Program-made: the position numbers and the translations under genes
Part shown: positions 8,717-18,000 of the stretch, in pieces
Layout of the letters: each line of letters opens with the position of its first letter
Position numbering within the stretch: position 1 is the stretch's first letter
NCBI GenBank assembly: GCA_963576735.1
Contig: OY755187.1
Location: forward strand, 1,240,001 to 1,304,000
DNA: 64,000 nucleotides
Direction: 5' to 3'
Origin: Bedellia somnulentella
Lineage: Eukaryota > Arthropoda > Insecta > Lepidoptera > Bedelliidae
Notes under the pieces: model-generated
What the model was told of the DNA's origin: nothing
Database searches by the model: none
Seen by the model: the letters and a program-made list of their open reading frames with translations, nothing else

Positions 8717-11700
8717 CTGTAACAAAAAACGTTTATATTATCTGGGAATCATGTTGTGCATGATGCTGTTCTTGTTCCTACGCTTATGTATGGAAGCGAA
8801 TGTTGGGTGTGGCAGAAGAAGCATGAGAGCAGAGTGAATGCAGTAGAGATGAGGTCCCTCAGACAAATTTGTAATGTTAAATTATGTGACCGAGTGAGAA
8901 ATAGTGTTATTCGTGAAAAGTGTGGTGTGAAAGATGATATTGTAAGAAAGATAGAAAAAGGAATGTTGAGATGGTTTGGGCACATAGAGAGGATGGATGA
9001 TAGAAAATTGGTAAAAGGGATCTATAGAGCTAGTGTGGATGGTAATGTTAGTAGAGGACGACCACGGAGAACACATTTGGACCAAATTGAGAGTGTGCTC
9101 AAAAAGGCTGGCGTCCGAAGTATGAAGAATAAAAGAGCATGTATGAAAAGATTGATGGATGTAAACGAAGCTAGAGAGGTTTGTCAGGATCGTACGAAAT
9201 GGCGATCATTAGTCTCTGCCTACCCCAATGGGAACTAATGGCGTGAGTATATGTATGTATGGAATCGTAGCTGTGCAGTATTAGGTTATAATACCAACAT
9301 ACATATACTCACGGCCATAAATCCCAAAAAGGGGTAGCCAGAGCTATAGAGCTAGAAACTCCTCAGACACATTTGGAAGTTGAAGTTTGCCGTGTAGTGC
9401 CGGCTTAGAATGTCACTACTGTATGTATCAGGCTTTTTTTGTGGTTTTTGGGCGATGCTGCGGTTGGAGACCCACGACCAATAATACTTTATTTCTACCA
9501 TCTTGTCCCCTATAATAGCAAGAAACTATTTATTGATATATATTATAGAAACATACATACATATACTCACGGCTATAAATCCCAAGAAAGGGGTAGCCAG
9601 AGCTAAAGAATTAGAAATTCCTCAGCCACTTTTGGAAGGTTGTGTGGGGAAAAAGATGTAAAATAAAGGCTGTTGGTAATGGGTCTCCAACCGCATCGCC
9701 CAAAAATCCCTTAAAAGCCCCAATACCGTTATTATTATTATTATTATTAGATGGGCGGTAAACGCCACGGGTTTCCGCACTGAGCCCGGCATGGCAGGCC
9801 ATTGTGCGTGGACCAAATGGTCATTTAATTCTCCCAACCTAATTCCGTCCAGAAGGCGAGTAGCTTATCCAGGTCAGCTACCGCCTCTGGGAGCGACTTT
9901 ATGGTTCCTATTGTGTTATAGCGGATATCGGCTACCCCAGTGCATTCCTGGAGCACGTGAGCAACCGTTTCGTCAGCTTCCATGCAAGCTCGGCACATGG
10001 GGCTGTCGGTAATGCCTATAGTGTATAAGTGTTTATTTAGTGTGGTATGTCCTGTAAGTACTCCAGTCACTGTCCGCAGATCTTTCCTGCTTAGTCGCAG
10101 GGCGCGCCCGGTCAGCTTCCTGTCAAGGGATGGCATGATTTCCTTCGACTGTCTGCAACCGTTAATCGCCTCTTACGTACACCCACCGGAAGAAATGGGG
10201 TAGTGCTATTCTAAGCCGACACTACACAGCACCTATAATAGCAAGAAACTATTTATTGATATACATTATAGAAAAGATTGTAAAATAAAGGTAAGTGTAT
10301 ATAGGTCTCCTACCGCATCACCGAAAATTAACTTACAAAGCCTCAATACCTTAAGTAGCCTGTTACGAAATCCATGGAAAGAAACAGGATAGTGCTATTT
10401 CAAGCTACATAGCGAAACTTGTAGCTTAAAAATAGCTAAGAAATTTCTAATATTGAAAATCTCTTTTTTGGGATATATATCATGGGGTCGCAGGTAAGTA
10501 ATGAAGCAAAATTACCAGCAGTCTGCGATGGGTTAATCCCGATCCCATCATCCGTGATGATGGCGCTGGTGGACGGCTCCACGCGGAACTCCTCGGCTGC
10601 GAACTTCAACACCGCTGTGAAGGGAGTGGCTTCTGGGACGCTGAGACTGGAAAATAAGGCAGTTATAAATCTCACGTGATAGGGGGCAGGCCTATCGCCG
10701 TTTTGTACGAATACACTGTCACATGACTAAGTACAACTCAGTCATGTGGGTTTCCTCACGATGTTTTCCCTCACCGTTAACAACCATGATAAATTAACCA
10801 CACATATGTCTTTAGAAAAGACAAATTGGTGTAGGCCCGACCCGGGATTTCAACACTAGTCGCTTGCACGTTAACCGGTGTTCTACCCATTGAGCTGTCC
10901 ATGCAAAACGTGGGTACTCTGAACACCAGGTGACAAAGTCACGTGATGTTCATAGGTATTAGTACCTCTGCCAACCCCTTCGGGGATATTCGGCGTGAAC
11001 GTTTATGTTATGTTATTTATAAATCTGTAATATACATTTAATCACGCCATTATTTTACATTAGAGTAGTCTTTTGAGTTTTGTGCCCAAATCTTATTAAA
11101 ACTTATTGTTATTATTTAGGTGTAAGTCTTCCAAATAAATAAATAAAAATAAATCAGTAGCGCCAGTTAGGTAAACTTTCCGACCGGATAAGTAACAAAA
11201 AATACGAGATACAAAATATACATTTACCAGCGCGTCAGTAAACTTTATTATGAGATACATGCATACATATACTCACGGAAATAAATCCCTAGAAGGGGTA
11301 GCCAGAGCTTGGGAATTAGATATTCCCCAACCACTTTGGGAAGATGAGTAGGGAAAAGATTGTAAAGTAAATGTTCTTGATGAGGGGTCTCCAACCGCAT
11401 CGCCCAAAAATAACTTAAATAGCTCCAATTCCCTTAGTTGCCTCTTACCAACACCCACGGGGAGTAATGGGGTAATGTAAATATTATATAAATAATAATG
11501 GTAATGTAAATTTTATTGCTGTGTAGTGTCGGCTTAGAGTAGCACTACCCTATTTCTTCCGGTGGGTGTACGTAAGAGGCAACTAATGGTATTGGGGCTT
11601 TTAAGGGATTTTTGGGCGATGCAGTTGGAGTGCCATCACCAACAACCTTTATTTTACCATCCTTTCCCCACTCAACCTTCCAAAAGAGGCTGAGTAATTT

Positions 11701-13482
11701 CAAATTCCTTAGCTCTGGCTACCCCTTCTAGGGATTTATGGCTGTGAGTATATATGTATGTAAATATTATAATTTGATCATTGGACAGAATGGTTGAAAA
11801 CCCATTACTTATCACTACAACTCAGCGTCACCACATGTAAATAAAATATGAGGCTAGTTTTATATAAGTGCAAAAAATAAAAGACAAATACAAAACAATT
11901 TATGAATGTAAATTAACAAAAAAAGTTTGCCAGAGTCATAGCCCCACCGCAATGGGAATAAAGACAAAAGATGGAAGATGAATATTTAAGGGAATTATGG
12001 TTTACTCAAATTAAAAAGATTATACACATAATGACAGTTAGAAAAAACAAAGTAAAGTGAGGTGAGGCAGAAAATAATATAAAAAAACAATTAAAGTAAA
12101 AAAGTATAATTTCAATCTCATAATTTAAAATAAAATATAAGCCTTTCCTTGTCCCAGACATTCAAGATTTTTCATTTCAAACATATTTTCATGACATCCA
12201 ACTATAATAACAAATTGAAGATTCTTATTTTAAAAATGCTAATAAATCATAAAAGTATGCCATTCCAAAATTCAAAATCAGAATTATTCTCAACAATCAC
12301 ATCGAGAAATTCCATCTTTAATGTTTGATTTTCACATAATCTCTGAGCAGCAATAACCAATTCAGAATATGTTATATTTATGTAAAACAACTCAGCTGAA
12401 ATTTGTTCTTTAGTTAACTTATAACAGTCTATCAATGCTGTAGATATTAATTTGAATAAATGTGTATGTTCTATACAAACATTTATAAGCAAAGTTGTGT
12501 CAACATTAAATAGATATTTCCAAAACTTTTGATACACATTTAATTTGCTTGACATCACTGTAACCAATGATTCAGTAACTTTTTTAATTGATTCATCATA
12601 TTTTGAGTCATTACTACTTAAACTTACAATGATCATTTCAACGGTCTCATGTTTGGGATCTTTCAACATATCTGATAGTATTTCTTTGTAATTTTCCTGT
12701 GAATTAATATGAGACAGGAAAAGTATTGATTTTAAATGTATTAATTCCTTTTTTGGCAATATTGTTATGTGTTTGATTAAAGTCTCTTGTGAAGCAGACT
12801 CAACAAAAATATCAGTTAAACAATCTTCAAGTTTCTGCTCACTAAAAATTTTGCTAAATAATGTCAAACTGGTATCTATAGTTGAAGTTTTTGATTTAGA
12901 TTTCATTATTTTAGATAGTATAAATTTTGGGGGATCAATAAAGCAACTTTTGATGATAGAAGAGTCATATTTTCCATGCTTATTAACTTTATTAAGAAAC
13001 TCATCTAGTACATTCCTACTGTGCAATTTATCTAAGCACTTTTCAATATGTGAAGCTAGATTCAGAGCATTTTTTATTTCATCTTCTGAAGTTTCATTGT
13101 TTGGCCAATTTGAATGAGAACTTAATGTAACAAAATCTTGAAAATTATCAAGGAATTGTTGGAGTATTGTTGCATCCATTATTTATTAAGTATATACTCT
13201 CGTAACTTCAATGAAGACAGCTTGAGATATCACCATCTGTAGAAAATTAAATAAATATATTAAGACTAGCAGTTTACTTAAGCTTACTTCATTGAAGTTA
13301 CAAATAGTTTTTAAACAGTATATTTATTAAAATATAAAATTATAACTCACACTTTGAATGGAAGTTTTGGATCAGAAGTAAGAGTAATCTTGAAAGTAAC
13401 TTTAGACCTGAAAAAGTTATATATTTCGTGTAGTACAGATTTTTAGATTCATTAATTACAATCTATACATGATATCTTACAT
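8643..13482 (-). CDS. UFM1: UFM1, ubiquitin-fold modifier 1 (four exons, 87 aa)
   Basis: Small ubiquitin-like protein conjugated to lysines of targets such as ribosomal protein RPL26 by UBA5, UFC1 and UFL1. Exons on the minus strand: the AT of the start codon at 13482-13481, then 13407-13351, 10646-10516 and 8716-8643. They join in frame to 264 nt including the stop. All three introns start GT and end AG (donors GTAAGA, GTGAGT, GTAATT). The protein reads [19 protein letters not shown], then [34 protein letters not shown] and RLIPRDRVG, a clear UFM1 match at the family's length (85 in human). The tail after the conserved VG is HNCI and would be removed by a UFM1 protease to expose the C-terminal Gly. 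Introns 2 and 3 are full of retroposons, and a 310-residue ORF is nested in intron 2. Confidence 0.93.
8753..9262 (+). mobile_element. RTE-type LINE, 3' fragment in UFM1 intron 3
   Basis: 5'-truncated LINE holding the last 160 codons of the reverse transcriptase protein, open from 8756 to 9238 and ending SAYPNGN. Motifs include [24 protein letters not shown] and [11 protein letters not shown]. The 3' end is GGCGTGAGTATATGTATGTATG, the same tail as SINE-A. It is antisense to UFM1. Confidence 0.88.
9296..9512 (-). mobile_element. SINE-A copy with 5' inversion
   Basis: 9296-9383 is the 3' half of the SINE in minus orientation. It is joined to 9389-9512, the 5' half from the intact head (GCCGTGTAGTGCCGGC) in plus orientation. 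The two outer edges are adjacent positions in the SINE, so the 5' part is simply inverted. A short TATAATA flanks both sides. Confidence 0.8.
9552..10231 (-). mobile_element. SINE-A copy interrupted by a LINE
   Basis: SINE parts are 9552-9731 (tail side) and 10165-10231 (head side, ending GCCGACACTACACAGC). A LINE fragment lies between, bounded by the 7-bp duplication ACCGTTA (9725-9731 and 10158-10164). Confidence 0.88.
9732..10157 (-). mobile_element. LINE 3' fragment (R1/jockey-like, TAA tail)
   Basis: 5'-truncated LINE on the minus strand. It encodes at 10136-9825 a C-terminal segment with [32 protein letters not shown] and [10 protein letters not shown], the region after the reverse transcriptase in R1/I/jockey-type LINEs. 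The 3' tail is a TAA microsatellite (about 9729-9750). Confidence 0.82.
10275..10412 (-). mobile_element. SINE-A fragment (degenerate)
   Basis: Contains diverged GATTGTAAAATAAAGG, GGTCTCCTACCGCATCACC and the head remnant. The tail is missing. Confidence 0.6.
10516..10646 (-). CDS. UFM1: UFM1 exon 3 (middle)
   Basis: 131 nt. Acceptor TTATTTTCCAG is followed by T, which completes Val. Encodes [19 protein letters not shown] through [10 protein letters not shown], and one base of the Gly codon remains before donor GTAATT. An isolated island of 240 bp between repeats. Confidence 0.93.
10673..11016 (+). mobile_element. SINE-B insertion with 5' inversion, beside UFM1 exon 3
   Basis: tRNA-type SINE. 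10673-10900 is the 5' part inverted, from the middle of the element to the tRNA-like head. 10901-11016 is the 3' part in plus orientation, ending in TATGTTATGTTAT. A 10-bp duplication TTATAAATCT lies at 10663-10672 and 11017-11026. The insertion begins 26 bases upstream of the UFM1 exon 3 boundary. Confidence 0.85.
11258..11478 (-). mobile_element. SINE-A copy (head truncated)
   Basis: From CATACATATACTCACGG to ACACCCACGGGGAGTAATGG. The last 35 or so head bases are missing. Confidence 0.8.
11519..11763 (+). mobile_element. SINE-A copy
   Basis: Full-length, from GCTGTGTAGTGTCGGC to GTGAGTATATATGTATG. It faces the neighbouring minus copy at 11258. Confidence 0.88.
12247..13179 (-). CDS. unrecognised 310-aa protein nested in UFM1 intron 2
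   Basis: Uninterrupted single-exon ORF on the same strand as UFM1, lying wholly inside its second intron. The protein is rich in Leu, Ile, Lys and Ser, with no signal peptide or membrane segment. It looks all-helical (repeated LxxxL patterns such as [32 protein letters not shown]), perhaps a helical-repeat protein. I do not recognise the family. A strong acceptor (TTTCTACAG, ending at 13237) lies 57 bases upstream of the ATG, so the message probably has an upstream non-coding exon. A 16-codon upstream ORF (13236-13186) precedes the start. Length and codon use argue for a real gene. Confidence 0.78.
   Translation of the reverse strand: MDATILQQFLDNFQDFVTLSSHSNWPNNETSEDEIKNALNLASHIEKCLDKLHSRNVLDEFLNKVNKHGKYDSSIIKSCFIDPPKFILSKIMKSKSKTSTIDTSLTLFSKIFSEQKLEDCLTDIFVESASQETLIKHITILPKKELIHLKSILFLSHINSQENYKEILSDMLKDPKHETVEMIIVSLSSNDSKYDESIKKVTESLVTVMSSKLNVYQKFWKYLFNVDTTLLINVCIEHTHLFKLISTALIDCYKLTKEQISAELFYINITYSELVIAAQRLCENQTLKMEFLDVIVENNSDFEFWNGILL
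13180..13238 (-). promoter_or_regulatory. 5' leader with splice acceptor and upstream ORF for the nested gene
   Basis: TTTAATTTTCTACAG is a good 3' splice site. The first three exonic bases are ATG, opening a 16-codon reading frame ending TAA at 13186. The main ATG follows at 13179. If spliced from UFM1 exon 1 this would give a second product from one promoter. Confidence 0.5.
13351..13407 (-). CDS. UFM1: UFM1 exon 2
   Basis: 57 nt. Acceptor TTTTTCAG is followed by G, completing the split ATG. Encodes [18 protein letters not shown] and two bases of Val, then donor GTGAGT. Confidence 0.92.
13481..13482 (-). CDS. UFM1: UFM1 exon 1 coding part (first two bases of ATG)
   Basis: GCAGAAAAAAT is followed by donor GTAAGA. 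The last two exon bases, AT, join G of exon 2 to form the start codon. The rest of the exon is 5' untranslated, and its start was not located. Confidence 0.85.
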
Positions 13483-14134
13483 TTTTTCTGCTATGCTTCT
13501 TATTTACAATCAAATTAATATTTAAAAATGAAATAAAATTAATATTTATTATTTCTTTTCACCACCGTAGGACAGACACGATACGTCATACGTTGCAAAA
13601 CAAATGTCAGTGTCACCAAAATGTCATGTCAATGTCATCCATTTCCCATGTATCATTAACGCGTTTTGTTTGAGACACTTGAAATCACTCACTGTCACTG
13701 CTCTTAAATTATTAATATATTATTTATTTTATTTATTAGTTAGGTGCACATAACTGCAGTTAACTTCTATTATTTCCACTGTTTCCAATCATTATAATGT
13801 CGATGAAGCTCCAATGGAAATAGATAATATTTTTATCGGTACACTTACCTTACTTACTTTACCTTTTCAACTAGTAAATATTAAAATTAACTTATAAATA
13901 TGATATGACTACCGTAATTTAGCTGAATTTTTAGATAAAATATCGAAATCTTACTGACCTACTTTTATAAAGTCAATTAGACTTTAGTATCATCGTGGCT
14001 CGAAGAATCAGATACCAGAGTCTTTAGCTATTATTAAATAAAATAAATACTAAACAACAAAATTTTAGGTTAGAAGTCGCGTCCTTTATAATTATTTATT
14101 TTCTACCATATTATGTAGTGTTTTTACATTAGCA
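13483..14134. promoter_or_regulatory. probable bidirectional promoter of UFM1 and OGFOD1
   Basis: About 650 bp separate the two divergent first exons. No repeat insertion is evident here, unlike nearly all other non-coding sequence in the window. Minus-strand UFM1 leader occupies the left part and the OGFOD1 leader the right part. No clear TATA box. Confidence 0.6.
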
Positions 14135-14351
14135 ATGAGTAATTCGGGCAATGGTAACGAGGAAGTGTCTTCTAGCGCAGATGTATCAGGTGAAAGTGAA
14201 AAACTCGAGAATGGCGAACATCCTAAGCCGCCTGCAAAGAGGCCCGCGCCTCAAGTGATAGAAATTTCTGATACCGAAAGTGATGATTCTGATATTTGTG
14301 CGGTGACTTCATACCAGGCTTCAGCAGATGAGGTTAAAAGAATTCGCGGTG
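14135..14351 (+). CDS. OGFOD1: OGFOD1 exon 1
   Basis: Starts ATG in the context AGCAATGA. Encodes an acidic, Ser-rich segment with VIEISDTESDDSD (residues 41-53), which looks like a SUMO-interaction motif followed by phosphorylatable acidic residues. Donor GTTAGT leaves one base of an Asp codon. Confidence 0.75.
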
Positions 14352-14985
14352 GTTAGTATTATTCCGGGCGCCTTATATTGGTAGTTTGAGCTGCGCGCCA
14401 TTTCCCAGTCCGTGTTATGTTTGGTGAATATAAATCTAATTGCTTTATAATTTGTCGATGTTTTCAGATCTTGAACAAGACCAGTCTTATTCCTCGTCAT
14501 CGTCATCGTCAGATTACAGTTCCGATTCTGAATCCCCGTGGGAGGATGATTCTGTGGTGATAGCTGATGATTTAGCTCGAGTAAAGATTGCCAGAACACA
14601 ATTAAACACTCGAGCTGATAGAATGGAAGACCCTCAGCTTAATAGTAACATTAAGGTATATAACTTGTACATTCATGGCAGTATTGATGTCAACTTCACC
14701 TGTGACTTCCCGAGCACTAGTGAAAGACAAGTACCGTCAAAACCTGGGAAACAATATAAACAATATCAATAAAAACGTAATTTAACTCTTAAAATGAAAG
14801 AAATAAGGGGTTGATTCGAGCACGGTAAGCTGGTCATCGGCGGCTCCACGGGGAGCCATCGGGGTTTGATGGTACTTTTACTTCTGGCTACTCTGGGAGC
14901 CAGCGGGACGTGAAAGGTTAAGGCTCACATATTTGCTGTATGAGCTGCATTTTACTTAATTTTGGTAGATGAATGTAATATAGTG

Positions 14986-15022
<37 letters not shown>

Positions 15023-18000
15023 CCCGCTACCTATTTGGCGTCTTTTCACTTCGCATCGTTTTGACGTCCACCAGATAACGTTTACATAGCCTCAATTTTA
15101 GAGCATATACTAATCCAATTATTGTTGCTGAGGACCGTAATCTAATTTATTTTTTAATAAACCCATAATTGTTAATATACAAATATATGTATATTAACAT
15201 GCATTGTCCAACCCATCTGAACCCACTACCACATCAATGTTAACCTGACCTCCGTTGTATAATAACAAATTTATTTTATATTCATAGACATCTAACGTCC
15301 ATATTTTTATGCGACGTTGCCAACTTTACAAAATATCAACCGTATAAAATGTAAAAGCTAAAGCACCTTGCATTTGAAGGAATTCCTTATTTGTTGATAA
15401 TATAAAAGAATTGCTGTTTGTTTCCATTTGTATTTCTCGCTCGCTTTATGCTTTGTCTAAATATAAGATTATTTTAGTAAGGGGCTCTGCGTGTGTTAAT
15501 GTTTAATTAATCATTTTTTTTATGAACATTAATGTATATGTAGGTTTGTATGTCTGTTGGCCTGTGGTACGCACCGTACGCATTGTGTTTTAAAATAAAA
15601 CAATCATTTAATCTCTGCTTTATAATAAACTGAGTTAAGCGGTAATGGCACTTTGTGCTTAAACATAGAAAACATAATAAGATAAGAAGTAGGAACTTTG
15701 GACGAGATGGAAGATACGACATTTCAATCATTGAACTATTATTCCGCTACTAGTTATTAGTAAATGATTACAATACAATGGACATTCACACATTTGCGGA
15801 TGCCAAATGCAATACGATATGAAGTTATTTTCAGATATGGCATCCGTATATCGGTTAGATACTATTATAAAATTATTATGATTTATAGAAGAATATAATA
15901 GACTTAAGAATGATGTGAAGAAGAAAATAGAAAAAAAAGCGGGATTTGCAAGAGTGGTGTGAGAGGAAACTTTCTTATAGTTTCCGGAATAACCAAAAGT
16001 TATTCTGGAAGGAAAAGGGAGTTTCCCAAAACACGAGAATGAGTGTAATAAGAGATGAACAGGGTGAATTGGCGACGGATGAAAGTAGCATGAAACGGGT
16101 ATGGAAGAATTATTTTGAGGGACTGTTTGTAAAAGAGGATGCATCCATTTCTTCGTCAATCGACAGTAATGTTGATTGGAACGAAGGGATGGGTGATTTC
16201 AGTGACAGTGAGATTAGTATGGAAGAAATAATGAATGCAATGAAAAGTATGAAAGTAGGGAAGGCGGCAGGGTATGATAGGATTACTATCGAAATGCTGA
16301 GGGCTGGTAAAGGGTTGGTGGCTTCTTGGTTGTACTTCCTTTTCCAAAAATGCTGGTCGAGTGGCAAAGTTCCACGAGACTGGTGCAAGGCGGTGATTGT
16401 GCCTCTATATAAAAGAAAGGGGTCACACCAAGAGGCTAAAAACTACCGCGGAATCAGCCGACTCAGTGTTGTCGGTAAATTGTATGCAAAGGTATTGATT
16501 GAAAGAGTGATGAATGAAACAGATGACAAAATTTGGGATGTGCAAGCGGGATTTAGGAAAGGAATGGGATGTATGGATCAAATCTTCTCTCTAAGGAGCA
16601 TCACTGAAAAGTTCATAGCTAAGAACCAAAAGATGTATTGCTCCTTCATTGATTTAGAGAAGGCGTATGATAGGGTGGTAAGAAAGTGTTTATGGGAGGT
16701 GTTATCCAAGTTCGGTTTGGGGAGTCGACTTACACGTGCACTGGTATCACTCTATGAGGATTCTAGTGCATGTGTAAGAGTAAACGGGGAAAGCACTGAC
16801 TGGTTCGGAATCTCTAGGGGTGTCCGACAGGGATGTGTAGCTTCTCCGTGGCTCTTCAATTTGTTCATGGATGACTGTTTGACAGAGTTGCGTGAAAGTG
16901 ATTATGGACTAAGAATGGGTGGATTCATAATTAAATGCCTCTTGTAGGCTGACGATCAAGTGCTACTTGCATCATCGGCAGAAGAGTTGCAAGAGATGAT
17001 GAATATTGCATGTGAGTCTTTTGTAAGAAAGGGAATGAGGGTGAATGTGGATAAGACCAAAACGATGGTTTTTGAGATACAGGAAGATGTGACAGAATGC
17101 GTGATTGCGATTGATGGTAAGGATGTGAACAGGTGAAGGAGTTTGTATATCTGGGAAGTTTGTTTACAAGGGATGGAAAATGTGATGAAGACATTGAAAG
17201 AAGAGTGAAAAAGGGTAATGCGGTAAATGGAGCAATGAATAGCCTAATGACCTGTCAATCGGTGTCTGAAAAGGCCCGAATGGCTGTGCATGATGCTGTT
17301 CTTGTTCCTACGCTTATGTATGGAAGCGAATGTTGGGTGTGGCAGAAGAAGCACGAGAGCAGAGTGAATGCAGTAGAGATGAGGTCCCTCAGAAAAATTT
17401 GTAATGTTAGATTGTGTGACCGAGTGAGAAATAGTTAAATGTTATTCGTGAAAAGTGTGGTGTGAAAGATGATATTGTAAGAAAGATAGAAAAAGGAATG
17501 TTGATATGGTTTGGGCACATAGAGAGGATGGATGATAGAAAATTGGTAAAAGGGATCTATAGAGCTAGTGTGGATGGTAATGTTAGTAGAGGACGACCAC
17601 GGAGAACACACTTGGACCAAATTGAGAGTGTGCTCAAAAAGGCTGGCGTCCGAAGTATGAAGAACAAAGGAGCATGTATGAAAAGATTGATGGATGTAAA
17701 CGAAGCTAGAGAGGTTTGTCAGGATCGTACGAAGTGGCGATCGATAGTCTCTGCCTACCCCAATGGGAATTAATGGCGTGAGTATATGAATGTATGTATT
17801 ATAAAATTTTAATATGGAGTCAATTTTAAATTACAACCATTAAGTATTTACTTAAACAAAAGTCAGTCAGTAAGAAACAACCATATGAACAATATGTTTC
17901 TGTTTTAAATATAGCTAAAATTGCTTACATACAGACGTGATGAGTATCGACCTTACTTTTATTGACGTTGTTTTTAAAAACGGGTCATTATGCATGTAAA

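Larger units (their letters stand above)
9509..10274. repeat. 43-bp direct repeats flanking a SINE-A insertion
   Basis: 9509-9551 and 10232-10274 match over 43 bp with one mismatch and lie exactly at the two ends of the SINE-A copy 9552-10231. They look like an unusually long target-site duplication. Confidence 0.8.

Noticed and set aside
10436..10675. UFM1-like ORF as a separate 79-aa gene or processed pseudogene
   Set aside because: The similarity stops exactly at splice consensus sites, and matching exons exist at 13351-13407 and 8643-8716. A processed copy would have no introns.
12767..13117. 116-residue plus-strand ORF
   Set aside because: Shadow of the nested 310-residue minus-strand gene; no motif or leader.
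14440..14772. independent 110-aa gene
   Set aside because: The first 27 bases of the frame are intronic. The acceptor at 14467 joins it in phase to the upstream exon, and the donor at 14655 joins it in phase to OGFOD1 exon 3.
15728..16388. minus-strand ORFs across the RTE LINE (also 8749-9085, 16931-17194, 55187-55747, 59993-60233)
   Set aside because: Antisense shadows of the LINE protein; the plus strand carries the recognised RT motifs.
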